From Ulvibacterium sp965228935 (GTDB lineage Bacteria; Bacteroidota; Bacteroidia; Flavobacteriales; Flavobacteriaceae), in NCBI RefSeq assembly GCF_965228935.1, contig NZ_OZ245846.1, forward strand, positions 1,364,001 through 1,428,000: a stretch of DNA of 64,000 nt. Direction: 5' to 3'. The position numbers were made by a program, and so were the translations under genes. Below the pieces are notes generated by a model. The model had not been told where the DNA came from. It did no database searches and was given only the letters and a program-made list of their open reading frames with translations. Shown here in pieces: positions 55,269-63,654 of this stretch (position 1 is the first letter of the stretch; each line of letters opens with the position of its first letter).

Positions 55269-57689
55269 ATGTACAAACTATTCCTAAAAATTGCGACGCG
55301 TTACCTGTTAAAGAACAAGCTCTATTCCTTTATCAACATTTTTGGGCTGGCCATTGGGATTGCGTCATTTGTTTTGATCATGCTTTATGTGAATTATGAG
55401 CATAGCTATGACAAATTTAAAGGTTCCGATCATGTGTACAGGGTTTATATGGATTATCTGGAAGGGGATAAATATGTGCCAGGAGATGCTGAAGCCTATA
55501 TAGCGAGTGGTCCCGCACTAAAAGCTGAATTTCCAGAAATTCAAGATTTTGTGCGGTTTAGGCGTCTCAACGATTTGGTGGTGCTAAGGGACAATTATCC
55601 CTATGACAATATTGTTGGGTCTTTGGCCGACTCTGAATATTTTGACGTTTTGGACCATGGCCTGGTCAAAGGCGATGTAGAAACCGCCCTTAAGGAACCC
55701 TATTCCATAGTATTGAGCACCCTTTTGGCCAAAAAGATTTTTGGAGATATGGATCCTATTGGAAAAGCTTTAAAAATAGCGGGGGATGATACAGTATCGT
55801 TTACCGTAACAGGGGTGATGGATAATAGCGGCAGAAACACCCACATTAAAAACGATTTGCTGGTTTCCTTTAAGACCTTTTATTCTTGGAAGGTTTTTGA
55901 AGGAGATTGGAAATATACGTGGAACCAAAATGTGTATTACACCTACCTTAAACTAGCAGAAAATTCCGATGTCCAGTTGCTCAATCAAAAAGTAATGAAC
56001 TTTAGACCCAAGGGGTTTGAATTTCAGGAAAAACATCACCTTGAACCAATCGAGGACATTCATTTGTACTCCAATAAACCCTTTGAAGCCGAAGCCAATG
56101 GCAGTGGCAGTAGCGTAAGGCTTTTGGCAATAATAGCTTTCATCACCTTGGTCCTGAGCTGGATGAACTATATGAATCTATCCAGTAGTAAATCCTTGGA
56201 GCGTGCCAAGGAAATTGGGATCCGCAAGGTTGTTGGTGCCCAAAAAACGCAACTGGTTCTACAGTTTTTGCTGGAATCTGCCCTATTGAATGGCATTGCC
56301 GTTATTTTGTCCCTTTTGGCTGCCTATCTGTTACTCCCAAGCTTCAACGCTTTTGTGGAACAAGACTTGGGCTTGGACGGAAAACAGTTGAAAGGCCTAT
56401 TGCCTTATTTTGGCATCCTTGTAATGGGGGCCACTTTGGCGGCTTTTTATCCTGCCTTTATATTGAGCCGATATAATCCGGCCAAAGCGTTAAAAGGGAA
56501 GGTTCAATCCTCAAGAAGTGGTCTCACCTTTAGGAAGGGACTTATCGTCTGTCAATTTATAGCTACCATTGCCTTGCTCACGGGCACCTTTGTGGCCAAT
56601 AAACAGATTCATTATTTAAAGAATCGGCCTATCGGGGCCAACCTAAACCAGATTGTTGCGCTTAGCGGGCAAGTGTTCGATCGTGAGAAAGATTCCCTTT
56701 TTCACCAAGACATTAACATATTTATCAATGAACTAAAAAACAGCCCTTACGTCAGCAATGTAACAGGAGCAAGTACTTATCCCGGAGATGATTTCTTGGA
56801 AATAAATTCAAGTGTAGGATTGACTTTCCCAAATGGCCATACCGATGAAAAGCATATTTGGTACCATTATGCCGCTAGACCGGAATATTTTGAGGTAATG
56901 GAAATGGACTTTGTAGCGGGAGAAGCCTTTAAGGAAACCGCAAGGGGTTTTAGCAACAATATAGTCATCAATGAAAAGATGGCCCATTTCATGGGAATTG
57001 ATGACATGCAAAGTCTTATTGGAAAAACCATCAGATTCGGAGAAAGTGATTGGCCCATAAGTGGTGTGGTCAAGGATTACAATCATTTTGGAATGAAATC
57101 ACCCGTGGTTCCCTTGATTATAAGGCATTACAAAGAAACGGATAATATCTTGGTGAAATTCAATGAAAAGGCCTTGACATCGGCAGGAATGGATAAGGCT
57201 TTGGCAGAGTTCAATAAAATATGGCTCGTAATATTTCCGCAAAGTACTTATAATTATTCCTTCTTGGATGAACAATTTGAAGCGTTATATAAAAAAGACC
57301 GTAAATTCAGTCGGGCATTTCAAATCTTTACAATTCTAGCAATCCTAATAGCCTCTATGGGACTGTTTGGCCTAACTTCTTATACCGTTGTACAGCGCAA
57401 AAAAGAAATCGGTATCCGAAAGGTAAACGGCGCCACAATAGCACAAATTCTCTCGCTGCTGAACAAGGACTTTGTAAAATGGGTCGGTCTCGCCTTTGTC
57501 ATGGCCGTGCCCATATCCTGGTATGCCATGGATCAGTGGCTAGAAGGCTTTGCTTATAAAACAAGCATCAGTTGGTGGATTTTTGCCTTGGCCGGATTAA
57601 CGGCTCTTGCCATTGCCTTGATTACGGTAAGCTGGCAAAGTTTTCAAGCGGCCGTGGCCAACCCCGTGGATAGTTTACGAACGGAATAA
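55269..57689 (+). CDS. ABC transporter permease, double MacB/FtsX type (paralog 22)
   Basis: 806 aa. The N-terminus MYKLFLKIATRYLLKNK defines a sub-branch with paralog 23; the first 40 residues of the two are identical. The first domain opens YDKFKGSDHVYRVY and ends LEPIEDIHLYSNKP. Helix 2 is LVLSWMNYMNLSSSK. Coupling motifs are K314 (KEIGIRKVVGAQ) and K712 (KEIGIRKVNGAT, N replacing L). The linker is NPAKALKGK. The second domain is distinct from the main family: GITFPNG-like SVGLTFPNGH, then SGVVKDYNHFGMKSPV. The tail is ANPVDSLRTE. The last ~300 nt are nearly identical to paralog 23 even at silent positions. Confidence 0.94.
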   Translation: MYKLFLKIATRYLLKNKLYSFINIFGLAIGIASFVLIMLYVNYEHSYDKFKGSDHVYRVYMDYLEGDKYVPGDAEAYIASGPALKAEFPEIQDFVRFRRLNDLVVLRDNYPYDNIVGSLADSEYFDVLDHGLVKGDVETALKEPYSIVLSTLLAKKIFGDMDPIGKALKIAGDDTVSFTVTGVMDNSGRNTHIKNDLLVSFKTFYSWKVFEGDWKYTWNQNVYYTYLKLAENSDVQLLNQKVMNFRPKGFEFQEKHHLEPIEDIHLYSNKPFEAEANGSGSSVRLLAIIAFITLVLSWMNYMNLSSSKSLERAKEIGIRKVVGAQKTQLVLQFLLESALLNGIAVILSLLAAYLLLPSFNAFVEQDLGLDGKQLKGLLPYFGILVMGATLAAFYPAFILSRYNPAKALKGKVQSSRSGLTFRKGLIVCQFIATIALLTGTFVANKQIHYLKNRPIGANLNQIVALSGQVFDREKDSLFHQDINIFINELKNSPYVSNVTGASTYPGDDFLEINSSVGLTFPNGHTDEKHIWYHYAARPEYFEVMEMDFVAGEAFKETARGFSNNIVINEKMAHFMGIDDMQSLIGKTIRFGESDWPISGVVKDYNHFGMKSPVVPLIIRHYKETDNILVKFNEKALTSAGMDKALAEFNKIWLVIFPQSTYNYSFLDEQFEALYKKDRKFSRAFQIFTILAILIASMGLFGLTSYTVVQRKKEIGIRKVNGATIAQILSLLNKDFVKWVGLAFVMAVPISWYAMDQWLEGFAYKTSISWWIFALAGLTALAIALITVSWQSFQAAVANPVDSLRTE

Positions 57690-57700
57690 GACAAAACAGG

Positions 57701-57733
57701 GATCCGTCATGTCACTGGAAACCTGACGGGTCT
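57701..57733. repeat. REP-like palindrome, degenerate
   Basis: The right arm AAACCTGACGGGTCT (57719-57733) is intact. The left arm GATCCGTCATGTCA (57701-57714) has several mismatches. It lies in the 60-nt gap between paralogs 22 and 23 and looks like a decaying copy. Confidence 0.55.
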
Positions 57734-57749
57734 CAAAAACCAAAAAACC

Positions 57750-60167
57750 ATGTACAAACTATTTCTGAAAATTGCCACACGTTACCTGTTAAAGAACAAG
57801 CTATATTCCTTTATCAACATTTTTGGTCTGGCTATTGGTATTGCCTCTTTTGTCTTGATTATGCTCTATATAAACTACGAATATAGTTATGACACCTTTA
57901 AAGGCTCCGATAACGTATATCGCGTATATATGGACTATACAGAGGATGGGGTCTTTGTTCCAGGTGATGCACAAACCTATAATCTAAGTGGCCCTACGCT
58001 AAAGGAGGCTTTTCCCGAGATTGAGGAATTTGTACGATTGGCCCATATTACCGATGTTTCGTTAAAACAGGAAAACACCCTGATCAATGAGCTAAAAGGA
58101 GCCTTGGCGGATCCTTCCTTTTTTGATGTTTTTGGGTATCCCTTACTAAGGGGCGATCAAAATACCGTTTTAAGGAAGCCTTTTACCGTTCTATTGACGG
58201 AGTCCTTGGCCCAAAAAATCTTTGGCGACGAAGATCCCATTGGGAAAGCAATCTCTGTCTTTTTTGGGGTGGAAACCATTTTTACGGTAGATGGCATACT
58301 GAAGGATTTCCCCCCCAATATCCATATGAAAAACGATTTTTTGATGTCCTACAATACAATATCCACATGGAAAGGTTATCGAAACAACCCGGAACCCAAT
58401 TGGAACGGCAATAGTTATTTCACCTACCTAAAACTGGATGGGAATGCAAATGCGGAGATATTGAAACAAAAGGTCATGGATTTTAAGGTAGAGGCCCTAC
58501 CCTACGAAAGGCATAACCTGGAACCCTTGGAGGACATTCACCTCTATTCCGATAAGCCCTATGAGGCCGAGGCCAATGGCAGTGCCGACAGGGTGAGCTT
58601 TTTGTTGGCTATAGCTGTGATTATTATAGTGCTATCCTGGTTGAATTACATTAATCTCTCCACGGCCAAATCTTTGGAACGGGCTAAGGAAACCGGAATC
58701 CGTAAAGTGGCCGGGGCACAAAAACCACAGATTGTTCTTCAGTCGTTTTTGGAGTCTTTCCTGCTCAACTTCATCGCCATGGCGATAGCAACAGTGCTTA
58801 TACTGATTGTGTTGCCTCTATTTAACAGTTACATTGGAAAGGAATTGACCTTGGACTTTTCTACTATCAAGGCATTTCTCCCTATGATTGGCTTTATTCT
58901 AATGGGAACTGTCGTATCGGGCATGTATCCGGCATTTGTTTTGGGCAACTATACACCCGCCAAGGCCCTAAAAGGAAAAATCCGTTCTTCTAGAAGTGGC
59001 CTGACCATTAGAAAAGCTTTGATAACCGGTCAATTTCTGGCCACGATTATTTTAATCATTGGTACGATAGTGGTGACCAAGCAGATCAACTTCCTGCAAG
59101 ATCAACCCATTGGGGCCAACTTGGATCAGGTGGTAGCGATTCACGGAAAGGTAATGGGCAGTAGGCCCGATTCCCTGGTAAGAAACGATATCGAGACCCT
59201 CAAGAACGAGCTTAAAAAACTTCCGTTCGTCAAGACCACTGTTCTCGCCCAGACGTATCCGGGCGGTGAATATGACAACCTGAATTCCAATGTAGGAATC
59301 ACGTTTCCGAATGGCCAAAGGGATGACAAACGCATATGGTACAATTACGCCGTTGGCCCCGAATATTTTGAGTTGATGGAATTGGAATTTGTTGCTGGAG
59401 GCCCCTTTTTGGAAAATACCGAAAGCTGGAGCAATCGGATCGTAATGAACGAGCGGTTTGTAAGGCATATGGGGATTCCTAACGCCGAAGAGGCCGTGGA
59501 CAAACCATTAAAGTTCTTTGGCATGGACTGGGTCATTTCCGGTGTCATCAAGGATTATCATCATTTTGGCCTCAAGACTGGCATAGAACCCATGATTTTG
59601 AGATATAATAGGGATGTGAGCAATGTGCTCATAAAAATTGACCAAAAAGCCTTATCAACAGCGGGAACAAGTGCGGCAATCTCCCAAATAGAGAACAAAT
59701 GGAATGCAATGTTTCCGGAGAGTACGTTCAACTACACCTTTTTGGATCAAAAATTCGAAGCGCAATACAACGGGGATAAGGCCTTTGGTACTGCTTTTCA
59801 AATCTTCACGATTTTGGCAATACTTATTGCGTCCATGGGACTTTTCGGGTTGACCTCCTATACCTGTATCCAAAGAAAAAAGGAAATAGGCATCCGAAAG
59901 GTCAATGGTGCAAGAATACATGAAATTCTGTCCCTGCTGAACAAGGATTTTGTAAAATGGGTCGGTCTCGCCTTTGTCTTGGCCATACCCATATCCTGGT
60001 ATGCCATGAACCAGTGGCTCCAAGGTTTTGCCTATAAAACGAATATCAATTGGTGGATTTTTGCCTTGGCCGGATTAGCGGCTCTTACCATTGCGTTGCT
60101 CACCGTAAGCTGGCAAAGTTTTCAAGCGGCCGTGGCCAATCCCGCGGATACCTTGAAGGACGAATAA
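57750..60167 (+). CDS. ABC transporter permease, double MacB/FtsX type (paralog 23)
   Basis: 805 aa, a tandem duplicate of paralog 22. The first domain opens YDTFKGSDNVYRVY and ends LEPLEDIHLYSDKP. Coupling motifs are K313 (KETGIRKVAGAQ, T for I) and K711 (KEIGIRKVNGAR). The linker is YTPAKALKGK. The second domain shares NVGITFPNG and SGVIKDYHHFGLKTGI with its twin. The tail is ANPADTLKDE. The mid-part of both periplasmic domains has diverged considerably, while both ends remain nearly identical at the nucleotide level. It is the last gene of the nine-permease segment III; a 289-nt gap with promoter-like module 3 follows. Confidence 0.94.
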   Translation: MYKLFLKIATRYLLKNKLYSFINIFGLAIGIASFVLIMLYINYEYSYDTFKGSDNVYRVYMDYTEDGVFVPGDAQTYNLSGPTLKEAFPEIEEFVRLAHITDVSLKQENTLINELKGALADPSFFDVFGYPLLRGDQNTVLRKPFTVLLTESLAQKIFGDEDPIGKAISVFFGVETIFTVDGILKDFPPNIHMKNDFLMSYNTISTWKGYRNNPEPNWNGNSYFTYLKLDGNANAEILKQKVMDFKVEALPYERHNLEPLEDIHLYSDKPYEAEANGSADRVSFLLAIAVIIIVLSWLNYINLSTAKSLERAKETGIRKVAGAQKPQIVLQSFLESFLLNFIAMAIATVLILIVLPLFNSYIGKELTLDFSTIKAFLPMIGFILMGTVVSGMYPAFVLGNYTPAKALKGKIRSSRSGLTIRKALITGQFLATIILIIGTIVVTKQINFLQDQPIGANLDQVVAIHGKVMGSRPDSLVRNDIETLKNELKKLPFVKTTVLAQTYPGGEYDNLNSNVGITFPNGQRDDKRIWYNYAVGPEYFELMELEFVAGGPFLENTESWSNRIVMNERFVRHMGIPNAEEAVDKPLKFFGMDWVISGVIKDYHHFGLKTGIEPMILRYNRDVSNVLIKIDQKALSTAGTSAAISQIENKWNAMFPESTFNYTFLDQKFEAQYNGDKAFGTAFQIFTILAILIASMGLFGLTSYTCIQRKKEIGIRKVNGARIHEILSLLNKDFVKWVGLAFVLAIPISWYAMNQWLQGFAYKTNINWWIFALAGLAALTIALLTVSWQSFQAAVANPADTLKDE

Positions 60168-60229
60168 ATTTGTTTCCTAAAGAGGAAGTTTACGGGGTAA
60201 ATCCGCCAAAAAAACAATCATCCTCGCAT

Positions 60230-60346
60230 TGTAAAATATTTGGACAACACTTGTCCAAATATTTTACATAAAACCAATCAAAAAATCTCTATTTCCAACG
60301 TAAACTTTTGATTGTAAACCACTTATGTTTTTGGCATAGAAATCGA
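60230..60346 (+). promoter_or_regulatory. Promoter-like module, copy 3 (perfect 17-5-17 inverted repeat plus TGGCAT element)
   Basis: TGTAAAATATTTGGACA (60230-60246), spacer ACACT, and its exact reverse complement TGTCCAAATATTTTACA (60252-60268). TTGGCATAGAAATCGA follows with its GG at 60333-60334, 65 bp after the right arm. This has the same layout as copies at 32574 and 37934. The geometry (dyad about 85 bp upstream of a -24-like GG) suits an NtrC-type activator with sigma-54, but the -12 half has GA instead of GC. The gene start is 124 nt from the GG. Confidence 0.65.
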
Positions 60347-60456
60347 TTTGGCTTGCAACGTAGTTGCAGCCATGGCTCTGGGCACTACTCTATATCATTT
60401 GAAATGGAGGACTATTTTGTGAAATCGCTTATTACGAATTGATAAATCAAACACAA

Positions 60457-62766
60457 ATGACTGGATTGAAATCATATTTAAGGCACTTGGTCAAAAATAA
60501 ATTGTACACTATCGTAACGGTCTTGGGTTTTGCCATTTCCTTGACCTTTATCCTTTTGTTGAGCGTCTATATCAAAAATGAATTGTCCGTTGATAAATTC
60601 CATGTGAACAAGGAACGCATTTACCGATTGGAAAACGAAACGGTTGATTTTTCACCTCCCATAGCGGAAGACTTAAAAAATAGTATTCCGGAGATAGAGG
60701 ATTTCACAAGGGCTTTGGAGAGCGACGGAAGAATTATGATAGCCGGTGGCCCAAAACTAAAAATGAATTATTTGGGTGTAGATGCTTCCTTCTTTGATAT
60801 TTTTTCATTTCCACTCTTAAAAGGGAAACCCGGAGAAGTTCTTCAAACAGCCAACAGTATCGTGCTTTCAAGATCCATGGCCATCAAGTTGTTCGGCTCC
60901 ATTGATGTTGTCGGTAAATCGGTATTCATGAACACCGACCATAAATATATGGTAACAGGTATTATGGAGGACTTTCCCGAAAACACGCATTTCATGCAAC
61001 AGGATGCGCTTTTCAATATGAAAGCTTTTGAAAAGTTATGGGGCTTTGAAAACATCATGGAAGAATATGGCTTCTGTTCCATAAGCATTTATTTCTTGGC
61101 GAAGGCAAATTCCAACCTTCCCGCAAAAGCACCGGAAATATTGGAAAAATTCAAAAAGGATTTTTGGCTATATATGGAGGGCTGGGCGAGTATTGTGGAA
61201 TTCACTCCCTTGGAAGAACTTTATTTTAGCCCAAAAGTTGGCAATGGCACCCAAAGTAATAGCCGAACATTGATAACTATACTTTCTGTCATTGTTTTGC
61301 TCATACTGTTACTTGCAGTGGGCAATTATGTGAATCTCACCATTGCACAGGCCACTTTCCGGGGGAAGGAAGTCGCCATAAAAAAATTATTGGGAAGCTC
61401 CAAAAAGCAATTGTTCCTTCAATTTATCCGAGAGTCCATTTCCCTTTGTTTGGTGGCTGTTCTGTTGGCGCTGATCTTGGCAAAACTGATCGAACCGATT
61501 TTTGATTCTTTGTTGAATACGAGGCTACATTTAAACGATAAGGTAGATATCCCGAACCTACTGGCCCTACTGGGGATATTTGGTTTGATAGGGTTTTTAT
61601 CCGGTATTTTACCAGCCCTAAAAATTGCCGATTTTAAACCTATTGAAGTTGTCAACGGGGCGTTTCGGACAAAAGTGAAAAGTGTTTATGGAAAGGCCTT
61701 TATTACGTTTCAATATACCGTTGCCATTGCCCTATTGGCCTGTAGCTGGATCATCATAAAACAAACCAATTTTTTACGTGGCCAGGATCTAGGTTTTCAA
61801 AAGGACAATATTGTCCATCTGGAATATCTGGGCAGCAATGAACAAAAAGAACCCATAAAAAATGCCCTGCTGCAAATTCCCGGTGTAGAGGATGTTTCCT
61901 TGACTTGGCAAAGTCCCTTGAGTGGAGGAAGTAATCAGACCTTTGATTCCAAGGGAAAATCAGTGAGCTTTCAGGAGTTTGCAATAGACTCGTCCTTTTT
62001 CAATGTGTTCAATATCAAAATGCAACGTACCAGTGTGGCCTACTCTGAAAATGGGGTATATCTCAATGAGATGGCCGTCAAGGAATTAGAGCTAGGTGAG
62101 AACCCTGTTTCTTTTATGATGGGCGAAATAGAAAAACCCATTTTAGGTGTGGTCAACGATTTTAATTTTAAGGAACTACGTGAAAAAATTGGGCCGTTGA
62201 TGTTGCGGCAGCAAGTGGCGGACTCCTATGCGGAGAATATTTTTCTCAAAGTTAGCGGAACTAGTTTATTTGATACAGCGGATAAAATTAAAACGACCTA
62301 TGCCAGTTTAATCGATGAAACCCAATTTGAACTCACTTTTGTTGAGGATACGATTAATCAATGGTATGAAAAAGATGAAAGAACGGGAAAAATTATCGGC
62401 TATTTTACACTCTTGTCCTTTATTATTTCCGCAATGGGGATTTTGGCCATGTCAACATTCTACATGCAACAGCGCAAAAAGGAAATTGGTATCCGGAAGG
62501 TCAATGGTGCGAACATGGCACAAATTCTTTCGCTCTTGAACAGGGACTTTGTGAAATGGGTCGGTTTGGCCTTTGTTATTGCGGTACCTATTTCATGGTA
62601 TAGTATGAACCAATGGCTACAGGGCTTTGCCTATCAAACAACCATGAGTTGGTGGATATTTGTCTTGGCAGGGCTAGTGGCCCTGATCATTGCCTTGCTT
62701 ACGGTAAGTTGGCAGAGTTTTAAAGCGGCAATCACTAATCCAGTAGAGGCTTTGCGGGAAGAATAA
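60457..62766 (+). CDS. ABC transporter permease, double MacB/FtsX type, divergent, chimeric-looking (paralog 24)
   Basis: 769 aa from the ATG at 60457 (MTGLKSYLRHLVKNK). A TTG at 60439 would add six residues and is less likely. The first domain opens VDKFHVNKERIYRL, is short, and ends FTPLEELYFSPKVG. Helix 2 is LLLAVGNYVNLTIAQ. The first coupling motif is divergent: K304, KEVAIKKLLGSS. The linker is DFKPIEVVNG. The second domain is compact and ends GVVNDFNFKELREKI. From K675 (KEIGIRKVNGAN) to the tail TNPVEALREE the sequence closely follows paralogs 22 and 23, suggesting a fusion or conversion near residue 660. It follows promoter-like module 3 and is the last permease seen. Confidence 0.93.
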   Translation: MTGLKSYLRHLVKNKLYTIVTVLGFAISLTFILLLSVYIKNELSVDKFHVNKERIYRLENETVDFSPPIAEDLKNSIPEIEDFTRALESDGRIMIAGGPKLKMNYLGVDASFFDIFSFPLLKGKPGEVLQTANSIVLSRSMAIKLFGSIDVVGKSVFMNTDHKYMVTGIMEDFPENTHFMQQDALFNMKAFEKLWGFENIMEEYGFCSISIYFLAKANSNLPAKAPEILEKFKKDFWLYMEGWASIVEFTPLEELYFSPKVGNGTQSNSRTLITILSVIVLLILLLAVGNYVNLTIAQATFRGKEVAIKKLLGSSKKQLFLQFIRESISLCLVAVLLALILAKLIEPIFDSLLNTRLHLNDKVDIPNLLALLGIFGLIGFLSGILPALKIADFKPIEVVNGAFRTKVKSVYGKAFITFQYTVAIALLACSWIIIKQTNFLRGQDLGFQKDNIVHLEYLGSNEQKEPIKNALLQIPGVEDVSLTWQSPLSGGSNQTFDSKGKSVSFQEFAIDSSFFNVFNIKMQRTSVAYSENGVYLNEMAVKELELGENPVSFMMGEIEKPILGVVNDFNFKELREKIGPLMLRQQVADSYAENIFLKVSGTSLFDTADKIKTTYASLIDETQFELTFVEDTINQWYEKDERTGKIIGYFTLLSFIISAMGILAMSTFYMQQRKKEIGIRKVNGANMAQILSLLNRDFVKWVGLAFVIAVPISWYSMNQWLQGFAYQTTMSWWIFVLAGLVALIIALLTVSWQSFKAAITNPVEALREE

Positions 62767-62775
62767 ACCGTTGTT

Positions 62776-62790
62776 AAACCTGACAGGTCT
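62776..62790. repeat. REP-like half element
   Basis: AAACCTGACAGGTCT, one arm of the palindrome family, lies alone in the 62-nt gap between the last permease and the first DUF2807 gene. No matching left arm is present. Confidence 0.5.
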
Positions 62791-62828
62791 CATTGAAATC
62801 ATCAATTAAGGAACAAAAAACATAGAAA

Positions 62829-63551
62829 ATGAAAAAACTAAACACACTTATTGCATTACTACTATGTATTGCGGTAACCCAGGCCCAGCGTAGCAAAAAG
62901 GTAAAGGGCAATGGCAATGAGGTGACCATAGAACGGAACACCCAGGATTATGATGGCTTACGGGTTGGAGGTTCTTTTGAGGTAGAATTGATCCAGGGTC
63001 AAGAAGGCCATATTACCTTGAGTGGGGAGGACAATATCCTCGAGTATATTACTACCGAAGTCCAGGACGAGGTCTTGATTATTAAAAAGATTGACAATGT
63101 AGACCTTAGGCCATCTAGGGGCAAGAGGGTTCTTATAACCATTCCTATTGAAAGTATCGACGCCATTCGGCTTTCGGGCGCCGGAAGGCTATATAGTCAT
63201 ACGACCCTTAAGGGAGACGATTTCAAAATACGAACCTCGGGTTCCCGGAATTTGAAGCTGTCCATTGAGGCCCGATCGGTGATTGCGGTAAGCTCCGGAT
63301 CAAGCACTATACAATTAGATGGGAATACGGAGGCATTAGAGGTAACTTCTTCAGGTTCCTCCAATGTGCGGGCCTATGAAATGCTGGCCAACGTAGTAGA
63401 GCTTAAGGCCTCTGGTTCTTCCAATATTCGTGCTACGGCTAACGAATCGTTGACGTCCAAAATTTCAGGTTCGGCAAACATACGATATCGGGGCAATCCC
63501 GATAAAATATCTAATAAGGTTTCCGGTTCGGGATCGGTATCCAAGAAGTAA
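62829..63551 (+). CDS. Secreted DUF2807 (head GIN domain) protein, copy 1
   Basis: 240 aa. A signal peptide covers about residues 1-20 (ending TQAQ). The body is a DUF2807-type right-handed beta-helix: YDGLRVGGSFEVELIQG, LSGEDNILEYI, IDAIRLSGAG, then a regular series of coils each starting SGS (SGSRNLKLS, SGSSTIQLDG, SGSSNVRAYE, SGSSNIRATA, SGSANIRYRG, SGSGSVSKK). DUF2807 proteins are common exported proteins of Bacteroidota, annotated as putative adhesins; no biochemical role is assigned. It starts 62 nt after the last permease, in the same direction. Its leader ATCAATTAA..AACAAAAA..CA.AGAAAATG is shared with copy 2. Confidence 0.88.
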   Translation: MKKLNTLIALLLCIAVTQAQRSKKVKGNGNEVTIERNTQDYDGLRVGGSFEVELIQGQEGHITLSGEDNILEYITTEVQDEVLIIKKIDNVDLRPSRGKRVLITIPIESIDAIRLSGAGRLYSHTTLKGDDFKIRTSGSRNLKLSIEARSVIAVSSGSSTIQLDGNTEALEVTSSGSSNVRAYEMLANVVELKASGSSNIRATANESLTSKISGSANIRYRGNPDKISNKVSGSGSVSKK

Positions 63552-63654
63552 AAAATACGTTCGCTTCCTTTTCAAAAAGCACCCCGGTACGTCCAGCACG
63601 AAGAATAGGCCCGATACGTATTACAATCAATTAAAAAACAAAAAGCACAGAAAA

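Noticed and set aside
60354..60368. TGCAAC / GTTGCA dyad downstream of promoter-like module 3
   Set aside because: It is short, AT-rich context, and not repeated near the other two modules. It is not counted as an operator.
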